DNA of 64,000 nucleotides, taken from assembly GCA_934351445.1 (NCBI GenBank), contig CAKRIZ010000002.1, forward strand, positions 123,836 to 187,835, in the 5' to 3' direction. Below, piece after piece: positions 36,066 through 46,600 of the stretch. Within the stretch, counting starts at the first letter, position 1. Each line of letters starts with the position of its first letter. Both the position numbers and the translations under genes were made by a program. The stretch is from an uncultured Eubacterium sp. (GTDB lineage Bacteria > Bacillota > Clostridia > Lachnospirales > Lachnospiraceae). The notes beneath the pieces are model-generated. The model was not told the DNA's origin and did not search any database. It worked only from the letters and a program-made list of their open reading frames with translations.

Positions 36066-36071
36066 AAATTT

Positions 36072-37244
36072 ATGGAGAAGATATTAACACAAGACTTAAA
36101 GCCGGGCATGGTCACAGCCGCGCCCGTGACAACCAAACGAGGACAGGAACTTATTCCTGCCGGGACAACTTTAACCAAACAATTGATTTCCCGTATGGAG
36201 TTTTATAACGTTGCATTTTCGTACGTAGAAGAAGCTTCGGTGTTAACAGAGGAGGAAATTCAGGCTGCATTGCAGGCTGCGAGGAACCAGAAGCTTGCCG
36301 GTGCACAAACAGGACAGACAGTAGCTCCTTCTACGCAAAGCTCCGCGAAATCCACACCTAAGGACGAGGTTGCTTATTCCCAGAAGATCAAACGCAGCAA
36401 GACATTTCAGGAATATTCCCTGCACTCCACGCTGGTGACAGAGACTCTGAAACGCCAATTAGAGGGATTTGTATACAACAACCGTCCCATGGACTTTGAT
36501 GCCCTGCTAAACAGCGTCAAATCACTGATCACACCCGGGCAGACGATCATCCAGTACTTTGATATGCTGCACAATCTGCGTTCCAGCGATGACAGTGTAT
36601 ATGGACATTCCCTGAATGTGGCAATGATCTCACGGGTTCTCGGAAAATGGCTCAAATGGAGTCCTTCCGATCTTGATAATCTGGTGATCGCCGGTCTGTT
36701 GCACGATATCGGCAAGATCACAATCCCTCCCGAAATTCTAAACAAAGAGGGCAAACTGACTGACGAAGAATTTGAGCAGATCCGTTGGCATCCACGTGCC
36801 GGTTATGAGCTGATCCGTGATCTGAAGATCGATTCCCGCATCAAAAAGGCCGTACTTCAGCACCATGAGCGATGCGATGGCAGCGGTTATCCGATGAAAG
36901 CCACCGAGATTATGCTCGATGATTTTGCAATGGTCATAGCGATCGCAGATGTATATGATGCGATGACTGCCGCAAGGAAATACAGGGCTCCGCTCTGTCC
37001 GTTCCAGGTAATCCGTGAATTCGAGCATGACGGATATCATAAGTATAAGACAGAATATCTGCTGACATTCTTACGTCACATTGCAACGACCTACCAGAAT
37101 AACCGCGTGATCCTGAGTGATGGACAAGCAGCCAAGATCATCCTGTTAAACCAGAATTCACTCTCGACACCGCTCGTTCAGCTGGATGACGGTTCCTGCA
37201 TTGATCTGGCAACATCGTCATTATTTATTCAGTCGATCATATAA
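36072..37244 (+). CDS. HD-GYP domain protein, possible cyclic-di-GMP phosphodiesterase
   Basis: A 390-residue cytoplasmic protein. The N-terminal segment DLKPGMVTAAPVTTKRGQELIPAGTTLTKQLI is a conserved module in this family. The HD-GYP domain (about 150-330) has HSLNVAMISRVLG, LHDIGK, HPRAGYELI, LQHHERCDGSGYP and IADVYDAMTAARKYR, so HD and an HHERxDGxGYP version of the GYP motif are intact. Such proteins hydrolyse cyclic di-GMP. No Shine-Dalgarno site precedes the ATG and the promoter lies directly before it. The conserved N-terminal module supports this start. Confidence 0.92.
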   Translation: MEKILTQDLKPGMVTAAPVTTKRGQELIPAGTTLTKQLISRMEFYNVAFSYVEEASVLTEEEIQAALQAARNQKLAGAQTGQTVAPSTQSSAKSTPKDEVAYSQKIKRSKTFQEYSLHSTLVTETLKRQLEGFVYNNRPMDFDALLNSVKSLITPGQTIIQYFDMLHNLRSSDDSVYGHSLNVAMISRVLGKWLKWSPSDLDNLVIAGLLHDIGKITIPPEILNKEGKLTDEEFEQIRWHPRAGYELIRDLKIDSRIKKAVLQHHERCDGSGYPMKATEIMLDDFAMVIAIADVYDAMTAARKYRAPLCPFQVIREFEHDGYHKYKTEYLLTFLRHIATTYQNNRVILSDGQAAKIILLNQNSLSTPLVQLDDGSCIDLATSSLFIQSII

Positions 37245-37259
37245 TTTTCGTTACGGTAC

Positions 37260-37292
37260 AAAAATCCCCATGGCAATGCCATGGGGATTTTT
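37260..37292. terminator. Bidirectional terminator
   Basis: A 16-bp perfect inverted repeat starting AAAAATCCCC and ending GGGGATTTTT, between the convergent HD-GYP and murA genes. Confidence 0.9.
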
Positions 37293-37332
37293 AATATCTA
37301 TCTATATGATTTATAATTATTTATATCTACAC

Positions 37333-38625
37333 TTACGAAACCTTCAACGTGAATTTCTGGATCTCTTTTTCCGAAGTGACCTTCTCAATCTGTGCGCCGA
37401 GACCCGCCAGTTTTTCCTCAAAATGCTCGTATCCACGCTCGATATAATAAATATCATCCACAATCGTAATGCCTTCGGCTGCAAGGCCTGCGATCACAAG
37501 TGCCGCGCCTGCCCTCAGATCCGGCGCACTGACTCTCGCGCCTGTGTATCTGGGTACTCCGGCTATGATTGCAATATTGCTTTCGACCTTGATATTGGCA
37601 CCCATACGTGTCAGTTCGTCGACATATTTGAAACGGTTCTCAAAAATGCTCTCGGTCACAGTACTCGTACCCTCTGCAATACCGAGAATCACGGACATCT
37701 GCGGCTGCATATCCGTCGGAAATCCCGGATAAGGAAGTGTTGTCACCTGCGTATGATGCATCGGCTTGGCACATACGACACGCACCGCATCGTCAAATTC
37801 CTCTACCTCGCATCCGACCTCCAGCAGCTTTGCGGTCGTAGCCTCCAGATGCTTCGGAATCACATTCTTCACCGTCACATCCCCACGGGTCGCTGCGGCA
37901 GCGAACATAAATGTCCCAGCCTCAATCTGGTCAGGAATGATCGAATATTCTGTCTTGTGCAGCTTATCAACCCCGACAATACGGATCACATCTGTTCCCG
38001 CTCCGCGGATGCCGGCTCCCATGCTGTTCAGGAAGTTGGCAACGTCTACGACATGTGGCTCCTTTGCCGCATTTTCGATGATCGTCTTGCCCTCTGCCAT
38101 CGCTGCCGCCATCATAATGTTGATCGTGGCTCCGACAGATACTTTATCGAGATATACATGTGTCCCCTGCAGATGCTCGGCATTCGCAGCGATCAGTCCA
38201 TGCTGGATATCAACCTGTGCACCCAGTGCGCGGAATCCTTTTAAATGCAGATCAATCGGACGGCTGCCAATGTCACAGCCACCAGGCAATGCGACCTCAG
38301 CTTTTTTGTACTTACCAAGCAGTGCACCCAGCAGGTAATAGGACGCACGGATCTTTTTGATATATTCATAATCGACACTCATGCCGCTGATCGTACTGCC
38401 ATTAATACGTACCGTATGTGCATCGACTCTGTCCACAACAGCCCCGATATCACCGATCGCCCCGAGCATCACGTTAATATCACGGACATCCGGCAGATTT
38501 TCGATCGTCACAGTCTCATCTGTCATGATCGATGCCGCAAGGATCGCCAGTGCAGCATTCTTTGCCCCGCCAATCTCTACCTCTCCTACTAAAGGGGTTC
38601 CTCCCTTGATCACATATTGTTCCAT
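37333..38625 (-). CDS. murA: UDP-N-acetylglucosamine 1-carboxyvinyltransferase
   Basis: A 430-residue enzyme for the first committed step of peptidoglycan synthesis, transferring enolpyruvate from PEP to UDP-GlcNAc. The substrate-binding Lys22 is in GGAKNAAL, and the catalytic loop GGCDIGSRPIDLHLKGF carries Cys117, the residue blocked by fosfomycin. RGGAALVIAGLAA-like and YIERGYEHFEEKLAGLGA blocks close the fold. The ATG at 38625 has AGAGGT 6 bases upstream. It is a single-gene unit with a consensus promoter. Confidence 0.96.
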   Translation of the reverse strand: MEQYVIKGGTPLVGEVEIGGAKNAALAILAASIMTDETVTIENLPDVRDINVMLGAIGDIGAVVDRVDAHTVRINGSTISGMSVDYEYIKKIRASYYLLGALLGKYKKAEVALPGGCDIGSRPIDLHLKGFRALGAQVDIQHGLIAANAEHLQGTHVYLDKVSVGATINIMMAAAMAEGKTIIENAAKEPHVVDVANFLNSMGAGIRGAGTDVIRIVGVDKLHKTEYSIIPDQIEAGTFMFAAAATRGDVTVKNVIPKHLEATTAKLLEVGCEVEEFDDAVRVVCAKPMHHTQVTTLPYPGFPTDMQPQMSVILGIAEGTSTVTESIFENRFKYVDELTRMGANIKVESNIAIIAGVPRYTGARVSAPDLRAGAALVIAGLAAEGITIVDDIYYIERGYEHFEEKLAGLGAQIEKVTSEKEIQKFTLKVS

Positions 38626-38672
38626 CTTGCACCTCTGCAATTTTTCATACAAATCTTTTTACAAACCACGTT

Positions 38673-38701
38673 ATTATAGTGGCATCCTGTGGGTTTGTCA
38701 A
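38673..38701 (-). promoter_or_regulatory. Consensus sigma-A promoter of murA
   Basis: On the minus strand a perfect TTGACA (38696-38701) and a perfect TATAAT (38673-38678) are separated by exactly 17 bp. Confidence 0.92.
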
Positions 38702-38870
38702 GATAATCGCGCACAAATACCCATCATTTCCAATTATTATAGCAATCTTGTCTGCGTTTGTAAATATGAAATGCCAGCCAGCACGGATAACATAAATTTT
38801 ATATATTTATGATATGCGCAGCACTGATATACGTGCGACACATATGTTACATGTGTCTGATCCCCACACC

Positions 38871-40622
38871 CTAGTGTGCAAACTGGCTGTTGTACAGCTT
38901 CGCATAGAATCCACCTGCTGTGAGAAGCTGCGCATGATTGCCCTGCTCAATGATATGCCCGTCCTTCATGACCAGTATCACATCTGCACTCTGGATCGTG
39001 GACAGCCGGTGAGCCACGATAAAGCTCGTCCTGCCCTTCATCATCGTCGCAAATGCATTCTGGATCTTCAGTTCGGTACGTGTATCGATAGAACTCGTTG
39101 CCTCATCGAGTATGAGCATCGGCGGCAGACACAGCATCACACGCGCAATACACAACAGCTGCTTCTGCCCCTGCGACAGGCCTCCGCCATCCTCACCCAT
39201 CGGTGTATCATAGCCCTGCGGCAGACGCTTGATAAAGCTGTGGCAATGGCTCGCCTTTGCTGCTGCGACGATCTCCTCGTCTGTCGCATCCGGCTTGCCC
39301 ATGCAGATATTCTCCCGGATCGTTCCGGAATGCAGCCATGTCTCCTGCAGCACCATGCCATAGCCCTCGCGCAGGCTCTCCCTCGTCACATGGCGGATAT
39401 CCGTTCCATCTACAAGGATTGAGCCATCCTTCACATCATAAAAACGCATGAGCAGATTGATGAGTGTCGTCTTGCCGCAGCCTGTCGGTCCTACAATCGC
39501 GATTCTCTGTCCGGTCTGTACATGCAGGTTAAAGTCCTCAATCAGCCGCTTCTCATCTGTATACGAGAAATAAACGTGTTCCAGATCAACATTACCCTTT
39601 ACATCCGTCAATACCACTGCATCCGTATCTTCCGCGGCTTCCGTCGGTGTCTCGATCAATTCAAACACACGCGCCGCGCAGGCAATCGCATTCTGCAGCT
39701 CCGCAACGACACCTGAGATCTCGTTGAACGGCTTTGTGTACTGACTCGCATAATTTAAAAAGCATGACAACTGGCCGACTGTGAGATGTCCATTCACTGC
39801 TGATAATGCACCGAATACTGCCACTGCAGCATATACGATATTATTGACAAAACGTGTCGTCGGGTTGGTCAGTGACGAGAAAAATACCGCCTTTCTTGAA
39901 CATTCCTCCAGCCTGTCATTGATCTCGTCAAAACGTTCCTGTGCCTCATCCTCATGACCATAGCTCTGTACAACCTTCTGATTCTGTACCATCTCATCCA
40001 TGTATGCAGTCTGCTCACCACGGATCTGCGCCTGCTCCTGAAACATATGATACGTCTTTTTTGCAATAAAGCTCGCTGTAAACAGTGATAGTGGTGTCAC
40101 CACGATTACGACAAGCGCGATACTGACATCCTCGCGCAGCATGAACAGCAGCGTGCCAAAGATAGTGATCACACCGGTAAATAACTGAGTAAATCCGAGC
40201 AGCAGTCCGTCTGCAAACTGGTCGACATCCGAGATCATACGGCTTGTAATATCACCGACCGAATGTCCGTCAAGATACGCCAGCGACAGATGCTGCAGCC
40301 GCTCAGCCGCATCGTTGCGGATATCCTGTGTGACATTGTAGGTCAGACGGTTATTACAGCGTGCCATCGCCCACTGACCGATACTGTTTCCTACAATAAC
40401 CGCTGCGATCAGTCTCAACACACGTGTCAAAGCAGCAAAATCCACCTGACCTTTCCCAACGATACAATCAATGGCATCTCCCGTCAGTCTGGGGACACAC
40501 AGCGTCAGCACAACGACAAGCAGTGCGAGCAGGATGCTGGCTGCCAGGTAATACCAGTAGCCGCTGACATAACGAAGTACCTTTTTGACTGTCTCACGTT
40601 TAAAATCTTTGTTCTGCTCCAT
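38871..40622 (-). CDS. ABC exporter half-transporter, subunit B
   Basis: A 583-residue half-transporter with a six-helix membrane domain (about 1-320) and a C-terminal ATPase. Walker A is GPTGCGKTTLIN, the signature is LSQGQKQLLCIARVML, and Walker B LILDEATSSIDTRTE keeps the catalytic Glu. The start at 40622 has AAAGGAGG upstream; the longer frame to 40757 runs inside its neighbour. It starts 4 bp after subunit A. The pair should form a heterodimeric multidrug or lipid exporter of the BmrCD/TmrAB kind. Confidence 0.93.
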   Translation of the reverse strand: MEQNKDFKRETVKKVLRYVSGYWYYLAASILLALLVVVLTLCVPRLTGDAIDCIVGKGQVDFAALTRVLRLIAAVIVGNSIGQWAMARCNNRLTYNVTQDIRNDAAERLQHLSLAYLDGHSVGDITSRMISDVDQFADGLLLGFTQLFTGVITIFGTLLFMLREDVSIALVVIVVTPLSLFTASFIAKKTYHMFQEQAQIRGEQTAYMDEMVQNQKVVQSYGHEDEAQERFDEINDRLEECSRKAVFFSSLTNPTTRFVNNIVYAAVAVFGALSAVNGHLTVGQLSCFLNYASQYTKPFNEISGVVAELQNAIACAARVFELIETPTEAAEDTDAVVLTDVKGNVDLEHVYFSYTDEKRLIEDFNLHVQTGQRIAIVGPTGCGKTTLINLLMRFYDVKDGSILVDGTDIRHVTRESLREGYGMVLQETWLHSGTIRENICMGKPDATDEEIVAAAKASHCHSFIKRLPQGYDTPMGEDGGGLSQGQKQLLCIARVMLCLPPMLILDEATSSIDTRTELKIQNAFATMMKGRTSFIVAHRLSTIQSADVILVMKDGHIIEQGNHAQLLTAGGFYAKLYNSQFAH

Positions 40623-40626
40623 GTCC

Positions 40627-42378
40627 CTATGCCTCCTTTCCCGCTGTTGTCTTTCGATTGTCAAACTGGGAATCATAGATCTCCTGATAGACCGGGCAGC
40701 CTGCAAGCAGTTCTTCATGCGTTCCCATTCCGACAATCGCTCCACCGTCCATAACAATAATTAAATCAGCATATAATATAGATGCTGCACGTTGGGAAAC
40801 GATGAGTACGGTAGGCTTCGGATCGAGTGCTGCGACCGCCATGCGCAGCCTGGCATCTGTCGCATAGTCAAGCGCCGAGGCACTGTCATCCAGGATCAGG
40901 ATCTCCGGCTGTGCAACCAGCGTCCGTGCAATCGCCAGTCTCTGGCGCTGTCCGCCGGACAGATTGCGGCCGCCTTGCTCGATCTGTTCATCGAGCCCTC
41001 CCTCTTTGCCTTCTACGACCTCTTTGGCCTGCGCGATCGTCAGCGCCTTCCACAACTGTTCATCCGTTGCATCCGGATTGCCCCACAAGAGGTTCTCCCG
41101 AATCGTACCCTGAAAGAGTACGGCTTTTTGCATCACGGTTCCGACCATGCTGCGAAGCTGTTCCTTGGTATAGGATCTCACATCTTTACCCGCGATCCGC
41201 ACTTCACCCGATGATGCATCATAAAAACGGGGGATCAGATGCACCAGAGACGTCTTGCCGGAACCGGTTCCGCCGATGATGCCGACTGTCTGCCCTTTTT
41301 TGATCGAAAAGTTCAGATCTGTCAGCGATTTGTCGCCGGCTCCCGCATATGTCAGATCTACATGCGAAAATCCGATGATCTCTTCTCCATCTGCCAGTTC
41401 AGGCTGTACCACCGAATCAGGCTCAAACTCCATAGATGACTGTACATCTAGCACATCTGCCACTCGTCTGCCACTCGCCAGTGCACGTGTCAGCAATACA
41501 ATCGTATTTGCCATCTTTACCAGCTCTACCAGAATCTGTGACATGTAGTCCAGCATCGCTACCACATCACCCTGCTCCATCGTACCGGCCGATACATGAT
41601 GTCCACCCTGTGACAACAGCGCGATCACACCCAGGTTGATAACGACATACGTCAGCGGATTCATCAATGCGGAGATCTTCCCGACAAAGAGCTGCTCCTT
41701 TTTTAATACCTCGTTTTCCCGGTGAAAACGATCTATTTCCTCATCTTCACGGTGGAACGCACGGATCACACGTACACCGGTCAGATTTTCTCTCGTACGG
41801 CGCAGCACCTGATCCAGCCGCTCCTGCACACGACGGTACAGCGGCAGTGTCGCATAGATAATGCTAAACACGATCACAAACAATATCGGGATCACGACTA
41901 CAAACGTCATCGCTGCCTGTGCATTGACGGTAAACGCAAGAATCATCGCTCCAAATACGATAAACGGCGACCGCAGCAGCAGCCGCAGTGTCATATTTAC
42001 ACCATTTTGCAGCTGGTTGACATCACTCGTCATCCGGTTCATGAGCGCTGACGTTCCCTGTGTGTCCAGTTCCGTAAACGAGAGCGACTGGATATGTGCA
42101 AATAGTGCATGGCGCAGCTTTGCGGCAAATCCGACCGCAGCCTTCGCCGCAAAGTACTGTGCACAGATCGCACAGGTCAGTCCCACAACTGCCAGCAATA
42201 TGAGTACCCCGCACATTTTATAAATGTACTGTCTGTCCCCATATTTAATACCATGATTGATAATCGACGCCACCACAAGCGGCACCAACAGATCAAACAG
42301 CGCCTCCAGCATCTTGAACAGCGGCGCGATGACCGATTCCTTTTTATAATCTTTTAGATATACCAGTAACTTTTTCAT
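40627..42378 (-). CDS. ABC exporter half-transporter, subunit A (degenerate catalytic site)
   Basis: A 583-residue half-transporter with six membrane helices, then an ATPase with Walker A GGTGSGKTSLVH and signature LSGGQRQRLAIARTL. The Walker B segment reads ILILDDSASALD, so the usual catalytic Glu is Asp. This asymmetry is common in heterodimeric exporters, where one ATP site hydrolyses poorly. GGAGAATC precedes the ATG. The order A then B with a 4-bp gap supports one complex; the substrate is unknown. Confidence 0.93.
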   Translation of the reverse strand: MKKLLVYLKDYKKESVIAPLFKMLEALFDLLVPLVVASIINHGIKYGDRQYIYKMCGVLILLAVVGLTCAICAQYFAAKAAVGFAAKLRHALFAHIQSLSFTELDTQGTSALMNRMTSDVNQLQNGVNMTLRLLLRSPFIVFGAMILAFTVNAQAAMTFVVVIPILFVIVFSIIYATLPLYRRVQERLDQVLRRTRENLTGVRVIRAFHREDEEIDRFHRENEVLKKEQLFVGKISALMNPLTYVVINLGVIALLSQGGHHVSAGTMEQGDVVAMLDYMSQILVELVKMANTIVLLTRALASGRRVADVLDVQSSMEFEPDSVVQPELADGEEIIGFSHVDLTYAGAGDKSLTDLNFSIKKGQTVGIIGGTGSGKTSLVHLIPRFYDASSGEVRIAGKDVRSYTKEQLRSMVGTVMQKAVLFQGTIRENLLWGNPDATDEQLWKALTIAQAKEVVEGKEGGLDEQIEQGGRNLSGGQRQRLAIARTLVAQPEILILDDSASALDYATDARLRMAVAALDPKPTVLIVSQRAASILYADLIIVMDGGAIVGMGTHEELLAGCPVYQEIYDSQFDNRKTTAGKEA

Positions 42379-42396
42379 AAAATGATTCTCCGAAAA

Positions 42397-42424
42397 GAAT
42401 CAGGAACCAAATGGTTCCTGATTC
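42397..42424 (-). terminator. Terminator after the PrsA-like gene
   Basis: GAATCAGGAACC and GGTTCCTGATTC form a perfect 12-bp stem with a 4-base loop. On the minus strand it is followed by TTTTC. It separates the mfd/prsA transcript from the ABC exporter genes. Confidence 0.75.
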
Positions 42425-42485
42425 CTGAATTCCTTTATACATATACAATTGGTTCTACACTTAGTATTTCTGTGTCAGCCAGTTT

Positions 42486-43625
42486 TTATGACTCTGAATC
42501 AGCAGTTGTATCCGTCTGCGTATCTGATGACGTATTCGTTGTTGTATCCGATGTACCTTCTGCTGTACTGCCTCCATCCGTCTGCTGCAATGCCTTAGAA
42601 TAAATAGTATCAAAATTCACCGGTTCCCAGGCTTTCTCATCTACAGACCACTGCGCTGCATCCTTGTATCCATTCAATGTCTCATCATACAATGCCTGCT
42701 TACGGTCAGAAATGATCGACTGACGCTCACGCTCTGCCGCATCCTTGTCATCCAGACTGTCCATACGGATCACATAATAATATTTGTCCGTATCAATCAG
42801 TGTCTGGCTGTATTCACCCTCGCCCAGCTTATCTGCTGCTTCGAGCACTGCCATATCCAGGTATGTTGAATTATCATCCTCGCTCTGCAGATCCTTTGCT
42901 CCATAAGAACAGGTAGCCTTGCTCGCATCATGTGCCTCGGCCGCGGTCTGTAACGGATCTTCTGTGCTGCCGCTGAGTGCCTCATCTAAGATCTGCTGCG
43001 CCTGATCCTTTGCCTCAGCTGCTGCCTCCTCATCCGTCTTGCTCGCCGTATCGTCTGTACCGGGTGTCTTTGACACACGTACATAGCTGAATGTCTTCTG
43101 CGCACATTCTTCATCGGATACATTTGTATCTACATCTGCGACAATCGCCTGATACATCTTCTGTTGCAAGGTAGCCAGACGAAGCTGCTCCTTGACATAC
43201 TCCTCTGTCGCACCCATTGCCCCGAGTGCCTCCTCTGTATTTACAGACATAAAATCTGCCGCTGCATTTTCAATCTGTGTCATCTCATCCTCCGTGAGTG
43301 ACACACCATAATCATCCATGTGCTCCTCGAGCAGATAATACTCCTCGAGCGACTGCAGCGTATTTGCCTTGACACGGTCAGTCATTGTCTCAGCGTTATC
43401 TCCACTCTGCTTTGTCCACATATCCTGTCCGAAATAAGACATGTAATAGGTATCATAATCCACTGCTGTATACTGCGCCATATAATTTGCCAGTCCCAAA
43501 CTGATCTCTGTGCCGTTTACAGTCGCCACCGTCTTGTCCGGGTTGATGGATCCGCAGCCTGTCAGCATCGCGCCTGTCAAAACCACACCGCTCAATGCCA
43601 GTATGGATAATTTCTTTAATCTCAT
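42486..43625 (-). CDS. PrsA/SurA-like peptidyl-prolyl isomerase lipoprotein
   Basis: A 379-residue lipoprotein with lipobox MLTGCG (Cys24). After VATVNGTEISLGLANYM comes a helical SurA-N-like chaperone region, then a parvulin-like part (FSYVRVSKTPG...LGEGEYSQTLIDTDKYYYVIRMDSLDD). The tail is rich in Thr, Ser and Asp. PrsA proteins help secreted proteins fold outside the membrane. The start at 43625 has AGGAGG 9 bases upstream. It sits just after mfd on the same strand, a frequent arrangement in Clostridia. Confidence 0.88.
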   Translation of the reverse strand: MRLKKLSILALSGVVLTGAMLTGCGSINPDKTVATVNGTEISLGLANYMAQYTAVDYDTYYMSYFGQDMWTKQSGDNAETMTDRVKANTLQSLEEYYLLEEHMDDYGVSLTEDEMTQIENAAADFMSVNTEEALGAMGATEEYVKEQLRLATLQQKMYQAIVADVDTNVSDEECAQKTFSYVRVSKTPGTDDTASKTDEEAAAEAKDQAQQILDEALSGSTEDPLQTAAEAHDASKATCSYGAKDLQSEDDNSTYLDMAVLEAADKLGEGEYSQTLIDTDKYYYVIRMDSLDDKDAAERERQSIISDRKQALYDETLNGYKDAAQWSVDEKAWEPVNFDTIYSKALQQTDGGSTAEGTSDTTTNTSSDTQTDTTADSES

Positions 43626-43692
43626 GATATACATCCTCCTAAGTCTTGTATGCGGCCGATGGTCCAGTCCCACCATGCATCCGCACTACCGA

Positions 43693-46600
43693 TTATACGT
43701 CCTCACCTGCCAGAATGCAAGAGAGCTCATCCAGAAATGTACTGACCGCTTCGAGCGCACCTGCAGTCTTTTGTCTGCTGTTGAAATTCATGCGGTATAA
43801 AAATGACGGCGTTTCCTTATCCGGCACAAAAATGACCGCACCTTCAAATTTCCCTACAAAATCCGGTATTCCGGCTGGATCAACCGGAGCCTGGCTATAC
43901 AGCACAAAACGCAGGGTATCTCCCTTCTGTGTGATCTCGGTGACATACATCCGGTGCGCATGCGCTTTCTGCCTGGCAATCATAAGAAGATTCTGCACCG
44001 AACGCGGTGGCTCACCAAACCGGTCAATCAGCTCATCGAGCATCTCATCGCCCTCTGCAGCAGTCTCAACACTGGCAATCCGCTTGTAGATATCCAGCTT
44101 TTGATATTCATTTGGAATATAACCGGGTGGAATGTAAGCATCCACTTCTATATCTATGGTTGTCTCAAACAATGCCTGTGGCGGCAGTTCACCTTTCTGT
44201 TCCTTCACCGCTTCGTTTAACATCTTACAGTAGAGGTCGTAACCGACTGCCTCCATGTGCCCGTGCTGCTGCGCACCGAGCAGATTGCCTGCACCGCGGA
44301 TCTCCAGGTCACGCATGGCGATCTTGAACCCACTGCCCAGATCCGTGAACTCACGGATGGCAGCGAGTCGTTTCTCCGCGACTTCCTTCAACATCTTATC
44401 CCGCTTGTACATAAAGAACGCATATGCCGTCCGGTTGCTGCGTCCCACGCGGCCACGCAGCTGATACAGCTGTGACAGCCCCATGTTATCCGCATCCTGG
44501 ATAATCATCGTATTGACATTTGAAATATCAAGTCCTGTTTCAATAATTGTCGTAGACACCAGAACATCAATCTCTCCGTTGACAAACTGATACATCATCC
44601 GTTCCAGTTCGAGTTCCTTCATCTGACCGTGCGCGAATGCGACATTTGCCTCAGGTACCAGCGCCGCAATCTTTGCTGCCACATCCGCGATCTGGTTGAC
44701 ACGGTTAAAAACATAGTAGACCTGTCCGCCACGCGCCAGCTCACGTGCAATCGCTTCGCGTACCAGTTCCTCATTGTATTCCATGACATACGTCTGGATC
44801 GGGAGGCGGTCCATCGGCGGTTCCTCCAATACACTCATATCACGAATACCGATCAGACTCATATGCAGCGTTCTCGGAATCGGTGTCGCAGTGAGCGTCA
44901 GCACATCGATATTATTCTTTAACTGCTTGATCTTCTCCTTATGTGTCACACCGAACCGCTGCTCCTCATCAATGATCAGAAGTCCCAGATCCTTGAACGA
45001 CACATCTTTGGACAATACACGGTGGGTGCCGATCACAATATCCACCATACCGCGCTTCAACTCCTCGATCGTATGCTTCTGCTGCGCTGCCGTCCGGAAA
45101 CGGCACAGCAGGTCAACCGTGATCGGAAAATCCTTCATCCGCTGTGCAAATGTATTGTAATGCTGCTGTGCAAGTATCGTTGTCGGAACGAGATATACGA
45201 CCTGTTTGCCCTCCTGCACTGCCTTAAATGCTGCACGGATGGCGACTTCTGTCTTGCCATAGCCGACATCCCCACAGATGAGACGGTCCATGATCTTTGT
45301 GCTCTCCATATCATGCTTCGTCTCCTCGATGGCACGCACCTGATCCTCGGTCTCCTCAAACGGAAACATTTCTTCAAATTCACGCTGCCAGACTGTATCC
45401 GGTCCATAGACATAGCCTTCCTTCTGCTGGCGCACGGCGTACAGACCGACCAACTCCTTCGCAATCTCTTTGACTGCCCCCTGTACACGCGCACGTGTGC
45501 GGCTCCACTCCTGCGTGCCAAGTGTATTCAGTTTCGGCTTTTTGGCATCACTGCCTGCGTATTTCTGGATCAGATCCAGTTGGGTCGCCAGAATATACAG
45601 ATTCGATCCCTTTGCATAGGTGATCTTCATATAATCTTTTGTCGTGCCGCCGACCTCCATCTTCTCGATACCCTGATAGATACCAAGTCCATGATTCTCA
45701 TGCACGACATAGTCACCTACATGCAGATCCGCAAAACTTCGGATATGTTCGCCCTCGTAACGCTTGTACTTTTTCTTTTTCTTCTTTTCCGCTCCAAAGA
45801 TATCACTCTCGGTAATCACTGCAAAAGACAGCAGCGGATACTCATAGCCACGCCGTACCTTGCCATAGCACACCATGACCTCCCCGGGCTTTAGCTCATG
45901 CCCGGTATCCTCAGTATAAAAGCAGGATACCCCCTCATTCATGATATCCTCAGCCAGACGCTTTGCTCTGGTGCGCGATCCTGACAAAAGTATAATCTTG
46001 AATTTATTTTTGTTGTATCGTTTCAGGTCCTTGATGAGCAGATCAAAACTATTGTTATACGCATTTACGGTACGCGCCTGAATCTGATACTGCTCCTCTA
46101 TCTCGAGCTGGGGGACACGCTGCCCAAGTGCACAGAGCGCCACCATACAGCACTGCTGCAGGCGTCCCATCGTCTCCGCCGCACCATACAGCGCATCTGC
46201 CTGTCCGGGCAGGATATATCCCTTTTCCAGACGCTGCTGCATACTCTCTGAAAACTCCTGCTCAACGCTGCGCCCCTGCTCCATCAGCCGCGCAGGTTCA
46301 TCCAAAAAGCAGATCGTACCGGCGCGATCCAGATAATCAATCAGCGATACTTGTTCCGATGAAAAATAGCTCAGAAACGCATCCAGATTTGCGGCACCAC
46401 CAAGTTCTGTCAGTTCTTCTTCCAGATTCGCTGTCATAGACCTGATTCTTGCCGCTTCTTCTGTCTTATGGTTGTTTTTAAATGCAGTTATGGCTTTCTT
46501 TTCCTCCGCGTGGAGATTGCGCAGTCCTGTCTCGATCTGTGTCTGCGACAACACCCACTCACTGGCAGGATATAAAGTCAGACCATCCTCTATGCCATCT

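Noticed and set aside
37186-38244. 352-codon plus-strand frame
   Set aside because: Antisense to murA, rich in Cys/His/Arg as expected for a shadow frame, and crosses the terminator at 37260-37292.
44941-45894. 317-codon plus-strand frame
   Set aside because: Antisense to the helicase region of mfd, with no domain and no ribosome site.
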